DNA from: Dyadobacter sp. LHD-138
Lineage (GTDB): Bacteria; Bacteroidota; Bacteroidia; Cytophagales; Spirosomataceae
Direction: 5' to 3'
NCBI RefSeq assembly: GCF_030929615.1
Contig: NZ_JAVFVU010000015.1
Coordinates: 1 to 64,000, forward strand
DNA: 64,000 nucleotides
In this document: piece after piece, positions 9,701-16,296 of the stretch
How positions within the stretch are numbered: the stretch's first letter is position 1
Layout: each line of letters opens with the position of its first letter
Translations under genes and position numbers: made by a program
The notes under the pieces: model-generated
Database searches by the model: none
What the model saw: only the letters and a program-made list of their open reading frames with translations
Told to the model about the DNA's origin: nothing

Positions 9701-9951
9701 AGTGCCTCCGTAACAAAACCCAATGCTCTAAACTCCAATAGATCGCCATTGTTGGCGAACAGTGCGTACGTACCGTCCACGGAAGTCGATGTTCCTTTTA
9801 AGGACGTCTTATTAATAACTGAAATTCCGGGAAGCGGACCGGTAGCATCGCTGACCTTCCCTGTGATTTTTGATTGTCCCCAACCTTGCAGAGACCAAAG
9901 AAACAACAGCACCAGCAGCACTGTTCGCTTAGGAATAGAAGTGAAATACAT
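6793..9951 (-). CDS. SusC/RagA TonB-linked outer-membrane transporter, PUL 1
   Basis: A 1052-residue SusC-type receptor. It has a signal peptide (to about residue 25, ending GWGQ) and a carboxypeptidase-regulatory-like domain (KITGKVSDATGPLPGISVINK, about 28-110). The TonB/plug region follows with ALGIKKEKKALGYAVQEV and VLKGASAAALYGNRGGNGAIVITTKKG (about 105-225), then a 22-strand barrel ending in GANLNLTF with the terminal Phe needed for barrel insertion. There is no STN domain, and no sigma/FecR pair is nearby, unlike PULs 2 and 4. It forms the import channel with the SusD protein downstream. Confidence 0.93.
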   Translation of the reverse strand: MYFTSIPKRTVLLVLLFLWSLQGWGQSKITGKVSDATGPLPGISVINKTSLKGTSTSVDGTYALFANNGDLLEFRALGFVTEALAVGSNSVLDITLKADQTSLNEVVVTALGIKKEKKALGYAVQEVKGSSMVKARESNAIASLAGKVAGLTIAQGTDLFSSPNVTLRGRKGILYVVDGVPVNTDSWNLSPDDIETYSVLKGASAAALYGNRGGNGAIVITTKKGSSNKKGFQVDFNSSTQLQTGYNAIPEYQTEYGPGSDYKYAFKDGRGGGINDNDYNIWGPRFEGQPITQYNSPKDASGNLVALPWLARGKDNLKNFLRDGLLSTNNLSISNKSEFGDFRLSVSQMFQRGTVPNTKLGGTNVNISGGINAGKKMRIDASINYNRQYSPNYPTLGYGPNSPIYIFTVWGGVDYDVNDLRNYWQPGKENVQQYNREYTIYDNPWMTAHEALKTYNKNDVYGFVQLNYKLTDKLTFNARSNVSTWNRRRTNRAPISSNLYNFGFGNQVGGYNENYDTFWENNTEASVKYENRFMDHFGLNASLYGNLRSVKVTALSGTTNKGLIVPGVYDLSNSVQPATSGNDWGKRQVGSVYGFVDLDYNDFLYLSLTGRADRSSTMPKKNNTYFYPSASLSAVLSEVIKFPETVSFVKLRGSYANVASDFVDENDQYDIYKLLPTYSTSGRWNNTYTGVGYTGTLYNPDLQAARVKTMEAGLEMRFFHNRLTVDGAVYRNIEGPGIVNVPTSITSGVSAIQGNAYTYIRKGVELTVEGNVVKTDNFSWNVSANWSTNHRWLDKIDGKQIRDSNNGNIKVGDRADGYFITDFQRDAQGGIIVGSNGMPAYNPYRTKVGSYDNKFTAGINNSFSYKSFVFSFQVDGRFGGKINNYMYTKQFGSGTAPESANEYRLKDWNNRDTKGYKGSVMTTGQRIVKGQLNTDQDGKVISDTREFTTNDVPVLWQAWATNYYQSNYVAAKSRSYVKLREVIVSYNIPKQLLEKLHFASSASISLVGRNLLYFTGKYTRNIDLDKYTNGDTITDFQTPSVKSFGANLNLTF

Positions 9952-10513
9952 TACGTAGTAGTGATTAGGATTAGTAATAGGACAAAGAAAATAATTACTC
10001 AGCTAAATATAGTTACTATAATGTTAAGTATTTGTAAACAATTAAATATTTATAAAAATAATACGCTAAAAATTATCGATAATTCCATGAAGTACTTTTT
10101 GAAATTAAAAGGAGTATAAAACAAAAGTTATTAAAACAATATTATAGTATTAGTTAACTTATGGTTAATAATATGGACTAAAACAGGCAATATGTTTACA
10201 AATATTTATAATTGACACAATGTTTAAATAAATACCACACGGCAATATTTGTATCATCACCCCACCAAACTCAAATGTACCAATAAAATTACTGTTTAGT
10301 ATATATGTACAAACGACACCAAACAATCAACGCCATATCAATAAAAACAGCTGTCACATTCCGTGATTCGGGAGATCGCGCGAGGTATTATGTACAACCT
10401 CAGCTATCGCAATGATCTTGTCTAGGTCCTGCTCCAGATTATCAAATTGTTAAGTCGCTACGAGCTACGTTTTCATTGAATAACTTTGTGCAACTGAACA
10501 AATCGAACCTGAT
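9952..10513. other. AT-rich divergent intergenic region
   Basis: This 562-base region separates PUL 1 (minus) from the plus-strand cluster. It is very AT-rich up to about 10,340. A minus-strand -7-like box TACATTTG lies at 10272-10279 (reading CAAATGTA on plus) and could start a long leader for susC, but no -33 box at the right distance was seen. The more GC-balanced part 10355-10449 has an open minus-strand frame without a start codon. The plus-strand promoter of the next gene is at 10481. Confidence 0.4.
10471..10490 (+). promoter_or_regulatory. Bacteroidota-type promoter (-7 TAACTTTG)
   Basis: TAACTTTG at 10481-10488 matches the TAnnTTTG -7 box of the Bacteroidota primary sigma factor and lies 25 bases before the ATG at 10514. 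The 20-base stretch TTTCATTGAATAACTTTGTG recurs with one change at 12091-12110. No clear TTTG -33 box is seen. Confidence 0.6.
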
Positions 10514-10942
10514 ATGATCTGGATTAACAAAAAGGAATGGCTCCTTATAATCTTTTCACTGCTGCTGCTGTTTTCAGGTGGCGCCTACCTCTATCTTTCG
10601 CCGGAATATGATGAGTATTATATTCATGAACTTGGCGCTACCAAAACAATCTGGGAAAACCCGCACAAGTCGGGCAACAGCGCGTTGGTCATTAAGGTAG
10701 AAGGCTATGCAAATGACGATTATGGCTTAAAACTTGATTACTATCATAAGGCTTCCCATGACAGTAAATCTTTCAAAAGGACGCATTCTGAGATCATTAA
10801 ATTTCCAGCCGGTGATATCCACGGCACTTTACGAAGAGATTTCCATGGAAATCAGGACAACAGCAAAGTCAATATCACCTATATGCCCGAACATGAATCC
10901 GCGATAAAAGGGACGATTAAGTTGAAAGTAGGTATTTTCTAG
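10514..10942 (+). CDS. Hypothetical membrane-anchored protein, 142 residues
   Basis: Not recognised. One N-terminal transmembrane helix (about residues 9-27, EWLLIIFSLLLLFSGGAYLYL) is followed by about 110 polar residues rich in Tyr, Lys, Asp and His with alternating pattern (NSALVIKVEGYANDDYGLKLDYYHK), which suggests a small extracytoplasmic beta-sandwich. It has its own promoter and stands 96 bases ahead of the CDF-type transporter gene on the same strand. It may share its transcript, but nothing else links the two. Confidence 0.65.
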   Translation: MIWINKKEWLLIIFSLLLLFSGGAYLYLSPEYDEYYIHELGATKTIWENPHKSGNSALVIKVEGYANDDYGLKLDYYHKASHDSKSFKRTHSEIIKFPAGDIHGTLRRDFHGNQDNSKVNITYMPEHESAIKGTIKLKVGIF

Positions 10943-11038
10943 TTTTAAAAATCGGTATATTTAGCTTCAAACAACCATAATCCTCTTTTATTTGTTTTCA
11001 GATCAGGATCTAGAAATACAGCGACCGTCTTTCCAATT

Positions 11039-11956
11039 ATGAATCCCCGGCAAAAACGAATTCAGGAGAGAAAACTCATTAAACTTTCCATAGCCACCGG
11101 CTCCGCATTAACCATTTGGGCGATCGTGGTGGGTATTATCGGAGATTCCAAGGCGATCATTTTCGACGCACTGTTTTCAATGGTCGGATTAAGTCTATCG
11201 GGCGTCTCATTGCTCGTCAACAATTTCGTCAGAAAACCTGACGATGATAACCTGCCCTTCGGTCGCTCTCAATTTGAGCCTTTTGCGATAACCGTCCAGT
11301 CTTCGGTCATCATATTTTTGTGCCTTTATTCCCTCGCCACTTCTGTTATCGACATCATGGATGGCGGAAAGGCCGTGGAACTTGGCATTGCCCTGCCCTA
11401 TTTAATCTCCTCCATTGTCGTTTGTTTCCTTTTGTGGCTGTTTTTTAAAAACAAGGCAGCACAGCTTCAATCCGAATATGTCCGCATTGAATCCACAGAA
11501 TGGCAGCTGGATGCACTTTTGAGCTTCGGCGTTTTAGGAGGGTTCTCACTGGCTTATTTTTTAAAGGACACCTCGCTCGCTTACATGATCCCCTATCTCG
11601 ATCCTTCGATGGTCGTCATTATTTCCATTCTGTTTCTACGAATTCCTGCCAGGACCTTTTGGAAAAATGTACGCGAGTTGCTTCAATTTGCGCCCGATGA
11701 CGAGGTCGAAGAGAGAATTCACGAAGCATCGGAGCAGCTTGCCGAAAAGTATAATTTTACCGATTCTCTGGTTCGGGTAGCTAAAACCGGCAGCAGTTAT
11801 ACGATTGAAATTGATTTTTTATTACCAAAACATCTTTCCGATATGAAGGTCGGGGACCTTGACCTAATCCGTCAGGAACTGTATGACCAGATCAAAGGTG
11901 ACTACAAAATGTGGCTGACCATTTCTTTCACCACCGAACGAAAATGGATGATCTGA
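11039..11956 (+). CDS. Cation diffusion facilitator (CDF)-family transporter with atypical metal site
   Basis: A 305-residue CDF-like protein with about six transmembrane helices and a cytoplasmic C-terminal domain (about 220-305). Family landmarks are GDSKAIIFDALFSMVG in helix 2, LPFGRSQFEPFA in the loop after helix 2, and EWQLDALLSFGVLGG in helix 5. In canonical members helix 2 has H/D-xxx-D and helix 5 has H-xxx-D. Here the helix-2 ligand positions appear to be Phe and Gly, and helix 5 has Glu-xxx-Asp. It may carry another ion or be altered in function. The assignment of ligand positions is by eye. Confidence 0.8.
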   Translation: MNPRQKRIQERKLIKLSIATGSALTIWAIVVGIIGDSKAIIFDALFSMVGLSLSGVSLLVNNFVRKPDDDNLPFGRSQFEPFAITVQSSVIIFLCLYSLATSVIDIMDGGKAVELGIALPYLISSIVVCFLLWLFFKNKAAQLQSEYVRIESTEWQLDALLSFGVLGGFSLAYFLKDTSLAYMIPYLDPSMVVIISILFLRIPARTFWKNVRELLQFAPDDEVEERIHEASEQLAEKYNFTDSLVRVAKTGSSYTIEIDFLLPKHLSDMKVGDLDLIRQELYDQIKGDYKMWLTISFTTERKWMI

Positions 11957-11982
11957 CGGCCGGACAGGTATGCCCGAGCCAC

Positions 11983-12014
11983 ACCCGTCCGACGGTTTTT
12001 TCCGTCGGACGGGT
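11983..12014 (+). terminator. Perfect 13-bp hairpin with T6 loop after the CDF gene
   Basis: ACCCGTCCGACGG (11983-11995) pairs perfectly with CCGTCGGACGGGT (12002-12014) around a loop of six T. No T-run follows on the plus strand, so it is an unusual terminator or a structured RNA/DNA site. It lies 27 bases after the CDF stop. Confidence 0.55.
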
Positions 12015-12090
12015 AAAAAACAGCTACAATTCAACCCGGATCCAGCCGGTGATTTATATTAACTTTTTATTAAGTAGTCAATATTGACCA

Positions 12091-12110
12091 TTTCAATGAA
12101 TAACTTTGTG
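12091..12110 (+). promoter_or_regulatory. Bacteroidota-type promoter (-7 TAACTTTG)
   Basis: TAACTTTG at 12101-12108, within TTTCAATGAATAACTTTGTG, nearly identical to the promoter at 10471-10490. It decides the start of the next gene: the in-frame TTG at 12106 lies inside this box, so translation must begin at the ATG at 12133. Confidence 0.6.
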
Positions 12111-12132
12111 TTCCGGAAAGCAAATTGAAGAA

Positions 12133-12435
12133 ATGAAAAATGAAAAAATTTACGAACTGGAAACAGGGCGTACAGTAAAAGTGATTACAAAAGGAATACT
12201 TGCTTCAGATCTGTCGAAAGTGGTTATTGAAACGGAAGTTTTGGTAAAGGATCAGAGAGAAGAAGAATTCCATCCTCCTATCGGGCTTAGCCATCCAAAA
12301 TACTGGAAATTAAAAAGGCTGACCGATGAGCAATCGAGAAAGTTACAGATTCAATACAGTGGCGTGTCCGACAAACAGATCAGAAAAGCGGTCAGAGAAT
12401 TTGAGAAGATGCTGAATCAGGAGGTTTTACATTAA
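12133..12435 (+). CDS. Hypothetical protein, 100 residues
   Basis: Not recognised. A soluble, charged protein without signal peptide or membrane segment. The N-terminal half (YELETGRTVKVITKGIL, then KVVIETEVLVKDQ) looks like beta-strands. The C-terminal half (LTDEQSRKLQIQYSGVSDKQIRKAVREFEKML) looks like two helices. The ATG at 12133 was chosen because the earlier TTG in frame is part of the promoter box. It has its own promoter and a strong terminator, so it is probably a single-gene unit and not part of the RiPP locus downstream. Confidence 0.6.
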   Translation: MKNEKIYELETGRTVKVITKGILASDLSKVVIETEVLVKDQREEEFHPPIGLSHPKYWKLKRLTDEQSRKLQIQYSGVSDKQIRKAVREFEKMLNQEVLH

Positions 12436-12443
12436 CACTTGCC

Positions 12444-12479
12444 ATACCGGGCTGCCAGTCGCAGCCTGGTATTTTTTTT
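12444..12479 (+). terminator. Intrinsic terminator
   Basis: A 12-bp stem with one G-U pair, ATACCGGGCTGC (12444-12455) with GCAGCCTGGTAT (12461-12472), loop of 5, followed by seven more T. It lies 8 bases after the stop of the 100-residue gene and isolates the RiPP locus from upstream transcription. Confidence 0.9.
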
Positions 12480-12527
12480 ACTTCAAGCTATTCCCCGCAC
12501 AAATAAAATCCAGAAATTACACGGATC

Positions 12528-12560
12528 GGTTACAACCAATTTTATATTGACGGAGTCTTA
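12528..12560 (+). promoter_or_regulatory. Candidate ECF-sigma promoter of the RiPP locus
   Basis: GGTTACAACC (12528-12537), 17 bases, then GTCTTA (12555-12560). The layout resembles ECF-type promoters (an AAC-containing -35 and a GTC-containing -10) and not the TAnnTTTG type seen at 10481 and 12101. The leader to the precursor ATG would be about 68 bases. Which of the sigma factors in the genome would use it is unknown. Confidence 0.35.
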
Positions 12561-12634
12561 TATCCAAGGAGCCGGAACAATAGCCGGGTTCATTTTCCAG
12601 GCAACCCAATTGGTCAATTTAAAACATTAGCCAC

Positions 12635-12790
12635 ATGAAAATTTCAAAAACTGTACTTCAGGCGATGGCCGTTGCCGTCGTTATCACGAGCATAGCCGCC
12701 TGTTCCAGCGACGACGGCGTGAACCCAGAAAAAGAAAAATCAGCAAAAACAAAAAACGTTGATCCATGCCCTGCGTGTGGAATGGGCTGA
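12635..12790 (+). CDS. Chryseobasin-like MNIO-class RiPP precursor peptide
   Basis: A 51-residue peptide. Residues 1-23 form a signal-like leader with a hydrophobic run VLQAMAVAVVITSIAAC and a lipobox-like Cys23. Residues 24-44 are a charged linker rich in Lys, Glu, Ser and Asp. The end is DPCPACGMG, with Cys45 and Cys48. The gene sits 22 bases ahead of a DUF692/MNIO gene on the same strand, the arrangement of RiPP precursor and maturase. As I recall, a C-terminal Cys-Pro-x-Cys-Gly-Met-Gly motif is the site modified by the MNIO ChrH in the chryseobasin pathway of Chryseobacterium. A modified peptide attached to the envelope or released from it, possibly binding metal, is inferred. Confidence 0.8.
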   Translation: MKISKTVLQAMAVAVVITSIAACSSDDGVNPEKEKSAKTKNVDPCPACGMG

Positions 12791-12812
12791 TATTGTAAAG
12801 TCATAAATAGTT

Positions 12813-13949
12813 ATGGAAAAGATTTTCTCGTCCGTGGCCTGCAATCTGGATGCCAATATTTTATTGGCATCCCTGCCACTTTTTGAACAGGAGAAAATCC
12901 AGGCGATTGAATGGTCGTTCGATGCACTTTTTAAATACGAAGAAATACCAGGCTGGTTTACGGATCTGGTTAAAGAATTTGGCAACCAGAACAGGTTAAT
13001 CGGCCATGGTGTTTATTTTTCCATTTTTTCGGGGAAGTGGCTGCCGGAACAAGAATCCTGGCTGAAAAACCTGCGGACCTTCGCCAGAGAATTCAAATTT
13101 GACCATATCTCCGAACACTTCGGATTTATGACGGGAACCGATTTTCACAAGGGCGCTCCCATCAGCATACCCTTTACCCAAAGCACACTCGCGCTGGGAA
13201 CCGACAGACTAAAAAGGATTCAGGAGGCCTGCGAATGTCCGGTCGGACTGGAAAATCTGGCATTTTCCTATTCGTTGGAAGAAGTTAAAAAACACGGAAA
13301 TTTCCTATCCCAGCTGACAGACGGCGTCAATGGGTTTATCATTCTGGATCTCCATAACTTATACTGCCAGATACACAATTTCGATATTTCTTTCCAGGAT
13401 ATCATCAACCTCTATCCGCTTGAAAAAGTAAGAGAAATTCATATTTCAGGCGGAAGCTGGGATGAACGATTGACCAGAACAGGCGAAAAGATTCGGCGTG
13501 ACACACATGATAACGGTGTTCCCGAGGCAGTTTTCAAGCTGTTGGAAGCTACGATACCGTTATGCCCAAATCTTAAATATGTGGTTCTGGAACAACTGGG
13601 AACCGCACTTGATACCGAAGAAAGCCGGGATAACTTCCGCACCGATTTTCTCAGCATGGATGAGATTGTCACCAATAAATCCATTCGATCTTCTCAAAAA
13701 GAAAAAAATAAATTCATGCCGCTGCACGAACTTATTATCCCTTCAAAACCAGTGGAAGACCTTTCACTGTTCAATCAACAGCAGCAGTTATCACAGATTC
13801 TGGAAAATGCGCTGGATTTGAACCACGCCAGACAATTGCTGGACGTGTCTAACCTGAAAAACTCTGCCTGGGAAACTGAAAAATGGGAACCTTTCATGCT
13901 CGAAACGGCGATGGCAATCGCCCAGAAATGGCGGTATGGATTTGTCTGA
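12813..13949 (+). CDS. DUF692 multinuclear non-haem iron oxidase (MNIO), RiPP maturase with C-terminal extension
   Basis: A 378-residue protein. Residues 1-285 form a DUF692 TIM barrel, the family of MbnB and ChrH that oxidise Cys residues in precursor peptides with two or three iron ions. Visible family motifs with likely ligands are IGHGVYFS (H65), ISEHFGF (E101, H102), GLENLAFS (E147, N148), LDLHNLY (D179, H181, N182), REIHISGG (H210), RDTHD (D230, H232) and VLEQ (E260). The family's final E-R/W-D reads E-Q-L here. Typical members have about 280-300 residues. The extra 285-378 is helical and polar (MPLHELIIP, FNQQQQLSQIL, WEPFMLETAMAIAQKWRYGF) and may be a fused partner domain. It probably forms one transcript with the precursor. 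Confidence 0.88.
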   Translation: MEKIFSSVACNLDANILLASLPLFEQEKIQAIEWSFDALFKYEEIPGWFTDLVKEFGNQNRLIGHGVYFSIFSGKWLPEQESWLKNLRTFAREFKFDHISEHFGFMTGTDFHKGAPISIPFTQSTLALGTDRLKRIQEACECPVGLENLAFSYSLEEVKKHGNFLSQLTDGVNGFIILDLHNLYCQIHNFDISFQDIINLYPLEKVREIHISGGSWDERLTRTGEKIRRDTHDNGVPEAVFKLLEATIPLCPNLKYVVLEQLGTALDTEESRDNFRTDFLSMDEIVTNKSIRSSQKEKNKFMPLHELIIPSKPVEDLSLFNQQQQLSQILENALDLNHARQLLDVSNLKNSAWETEKWEPFMLETAMAIAQKWRYGFV

Positions 13950-14076
13950 TGCGGGCATTTAACGAAAATCAGATCCCCCCCCTTTAACTATGTTACCCTG
14001 GAAATGATCATTCTGACAGGACCCCTCCCATCCCAATTCGCCCCATGGAATCTGTTCCCATTCATCATACTAGCAC

Positions 14077-14115
14077 AAAAAAAGACCATATCGATAAGAC
14101 ATGATCTTTTTTATT
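14077..14115. terminator. Bidirectional terminator between convergent genes
   Basis: AAAAAAAGACCAT (14077-14089) pairs with ATGATCTTTTTT (14101-14112) with one mismatch, with A-run before and T-run after, so it can act on both strands. It separates the MNIO gene from the end of PUL 2. Confidence 0.7.
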
Positions 14116-14130
14116 GACGTAAAACGAGAA

Positions 14131-14934
14131 CTATTTAACCTTCAGCTCAGCCACAACCGGCAAATGATCCGAAGCATATTTTTCATCAATAACCCTCGTT
14201 GAAATACTTTGAAAAGTCCCCTCAGGCTTGTACATGATAAAATCAATGGCCCGGTCCGGTACCTCAACAGGAATTGTGAAAGCACATTTCTGACAAGTTC
14301 TGGTAAAGTTTTTATCCAGATACTGAATCACTTTGCTATCCGGCAAAGCATTAAAATCGCCGGCCAAAATCATTGGCAAACCCGATTTTTCAAAATGCTT
14401 CACAATCAGTTCGGCCTGAGTAAGTCTGTTCTGTTCTTTCAAATCCAGATGCGTACTGGCGAAAATCACCTTTTTCCCTTTTGCAATTTCAACGGTTACC
14501 GCGGCGATTGTTCTTGTTTCACCTTTGACAACAGGGTCAATAGGGAGAATAAATCTGGTTGAATCCAGAATAGCAAATTTGGATAAAACTGCTACACCGT
14601 AATCTCCGCCCTGATGGTCGATGGCTTTGGAAAAGAAGAAGTTCATGCCCGTCAGACGCGCCAGTTCCTTTGCCTGGTTTAGCCCTTTTCCCGACCGCTC
14701 GGTATTGACATCCACTTCCTGCAACGCTACAAAATCCGGTTTTTCATTGTTAATAACCTTCGCAATGGCAGCCACATCGATCTTGTCGCCGGCAGATGGC
14801 GGATTACAGTGATGAATATTGTAGCTCATCACCTTTAAATTTTTTGTTTTTTTGGCCGGAATTGAATTTTCTGTTCCTTCCGCCTGCGCAGTTAAACATG
14901 CAAAAGCCAACAGTATATTAAAAACTAATTTCAT
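14131..14934 (-). CDS. Endonuclease/exonuclease/phosphatase (EEP) family protein, secreted
   Basis: A 267-residue EEP-fold hydrolase. A signal peptide (about residues 1-19, ending TAQA) exports it. Motifs of the fold are SYNIHHC (metal-site Asn), VALQEVD (metal-binding Glu), FASTHLDL (catalytic His), LAGDFNALPDS (Asp, Asn), RAIDFIMYK (Asp) and the closing ASDHLPVVAEL (Asp-His). Secreted members include sphingomyelinase- and phosphodiesterase-like enzymes as well as nucleases, so the substrate stays open. It is the last gene of PUL 2, 38 bases after the metallophosphoesterase, which suggests action on a phosphate ester taken up by that system. Confidence 0.82.
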   Translation of the reverse strand: MKLVFNILLAFACLTAQAEGTENSIPAKKTKNLKVMSYNIHHCNPPSAGDKIDVAAIAKVINNEKPDFVALQEVDVNTERSGKGLNQAKELARLTGMNFFFSKAIDHQGGDYGVAVLSKFAILDSTRFILPIDPVVKGETRTIAAVTVEIAKGKKVIFASTHLDLKEQNRLTQAELIVKHFEKSGLPMILAGDFNALPDSKVIQYLDKNFTRTCQKCAFTIPVEVPDRAIDFIMYKPEGTFQSISTRVIDEKYASDHLPVVAELKVK

Positions 14935-14972
14935 GGTATCAGGTTTGCGTATTGATTTAAAATTTGGGAATC

Positions 14973-16184
14973 CTACATTTTTGTTTTTCTGGCAATGTCA
15001 TATTTTCCAACCACCTGGCCGTCGTCCCTGATCATTTTAAGGTTAAGTTCTTTTTTCGTCGCACGGACTTTGATCAGCGTCCGGTTGCCTTCAAGCGGCC
15101 CTCCCCCGATCACGATCGGATAATTGTGCGTTGCATCGGCATCATGCGTCATGTAACGATGTGTGTGCCCGGAAATCTGGATATCGATTTTAGCCTTGTT
15201 CAGGATCGGGCCAAAAACTTTTTGGCAATGCAGGGTGCCATGCCAGTCGCCGGAATGGTAGGGAGAAATGTGGATAAGTACCACCCTGAAATCCGCTTTT
15301 TTAAATTCTTCACTCGCCACTTCCTTTTCGAGCCATTTGGCCTGAATCTCACGATACCGGTCAAAGGCAGAAAGACCGCCGTACTCAACGCTATCATCGG
15401 TTTTGTCTTCTCCCGAATCCAGGATCACAAACCGGATAGGGCCGCGTGAAAATGCGTAATAGAATTTATTGTCGGGATAAGCAAAATACTCCGGAATGTG
15501 ACGGGAAAAGCTGCCCCGGCATTCATGGTTTCCCTGCGTAAGAATAAAAGGAAATTCACTGGCGAAAATATCCGTGCTCGGCTTGATCAGGTGATCGACA
15601 AGCTGCTGCTCTTCGGTAACCCAGTCGAAGCAGTCGCCGTTAAAAACCACGAAATCGTAATCTCTGACATTGCCCGTATAACCATGGCGATAGAGCAGTT
15701 GCGGGATAATTTGCGGCCGGTCATGAATATCGTTAAAGATCACAAATTTCACTTCGTCCTCACTAACAGCCGGCGTTTTAAAACTGGACATCGGACTCGT
15801 AATCGTTTCCCCAAACTCTACTTTCGAACCCTTATACCCTAAAATTTCCGTAGAGACAATTCTGTATTTATGGTCCGTTCCAGGCTTCAGTCCGGTCAGC
15901 GTGATCTTGTTAATTCTGTTATTGGCCTCGATCAGTCCGTTATTATAACCAAACTCTCTTTTACTGGTATACCCTCCCGCGCCATATTCCACCCAGCTAA
16001 AAGAATTTTTATGTGTGATCCACATCACGGTCACTTCATCAGCACCAATATTCTGAAGATAAGGGCCGACCACAAAATGGTTTTTTTCTTCGGCATTGGC
16101 CGCCAAAGCGGAGACGCCCGGTAGCAGGCTCAGTGCCCCGATCTGAGACATTTTTTCAAGAAAGGATCGTCTGTCTGAAAGCAT
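14973..16184 (-). CDS. Metallophosphoesterase with N-terminal FN3-like domain (purple acid phosphatase-like)
   Basis: A 403-residue enzyme. The start DRRSFLEKMSQIGALSLLPG looks like a twin-arginine signal. Residues about 38-140 (VVGPYLQNIGADEVTVMWITHKN) form the FN3-like domain seen before purple-acid-phosphatase-type catalytic domains. The catalytic blocks follow: FNDIHD, FNGDCFDW, TQGNHECR, VLIHISPYHSGDW and ISGHTHRYM. The first block reads D-I-H and the second G-D, as expected for a two-metal site. It should act in the periplasm on phosphate mono- or diesters. It stands between susD and the EEP gene of PUL 2. Confidence 0.83.
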   Translation of the reverse strand: MLSDRRSFLEKMSQIGALSLLPGVSALAANAEEKNHFVVGPYLQNIGADEVTVMWITHKNSFSWVEYGAGGYTSKREFGYNNGLIEANNRINKITLTGLKPGTDHKYRIVSTEILGYKGSKVEFGETITSPMSSFKTPAVSEDEVKFVIFNDIHDRPQIIPQLLYRHGYTGNVRDYDFVVFNGDCFDWVTEEQQLVDHLIKPSTDIFASEFPFILTQGNHECRGSFSRHIPEYFAYPDNKFYYAFSRGPIRFVILDSGEDKTDDSVEYGGLSAFDRYREIQAKWLEKEVASEEFKKADFRVVLIHISPYHSGDWHGTLHCQKVFGPILNKAKIDIQISGHTHRYMTHDADATHNYPIVIGGGPLEGNRTLIKVRATKKELNLKMIRDDGQVVGKYDIARKTKM

Positions 16185-16230
16185 TCAATTAAGGATTTAG
16201 GAATAGTTTATTAAGTTTCTTTTGTTATAA

Positions 16231-16262
16231 GCAGTTCCCATCCATTTTTTAATGAGAACTGC
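16231..16262 (-). other. Intercistronic hairpin after susD of PUL 2
   Basis: GCAGTTC (16231-16237) pairs with GAACTGC (16256-16262), extended by CAT/ATG after one mismatch. It lies 34 bases downstream of the SusD stop, between susD and the metallophosphoesterase. No T-run follows on the minus strand. Confidence 0.5.
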
Positions 16263-16296
16263 CCATTCTATCATTCTCTCACGCTGTCATTAAAAC

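Noticed and set aside
6793..9951. Long antisense open frames inside the SusC, RND, HTCS and other large genes
   Set aside because: They are mirror effects of real coding frames with biased codon use; none shows family motifs or start signals.
12106..12132. TTG start giving nine extra residues to the 100-residue protein
   Set aside because: The TTG is part of the TAACTTTG promoter box, upstream of any possible transcript start.
12439..12630. Plus-strand open frame of 63 codons between the terminator and the RiPP precursor
   Set aside because: It reads through the terminator hairpin and the promoter candidate, and has no family pattern.
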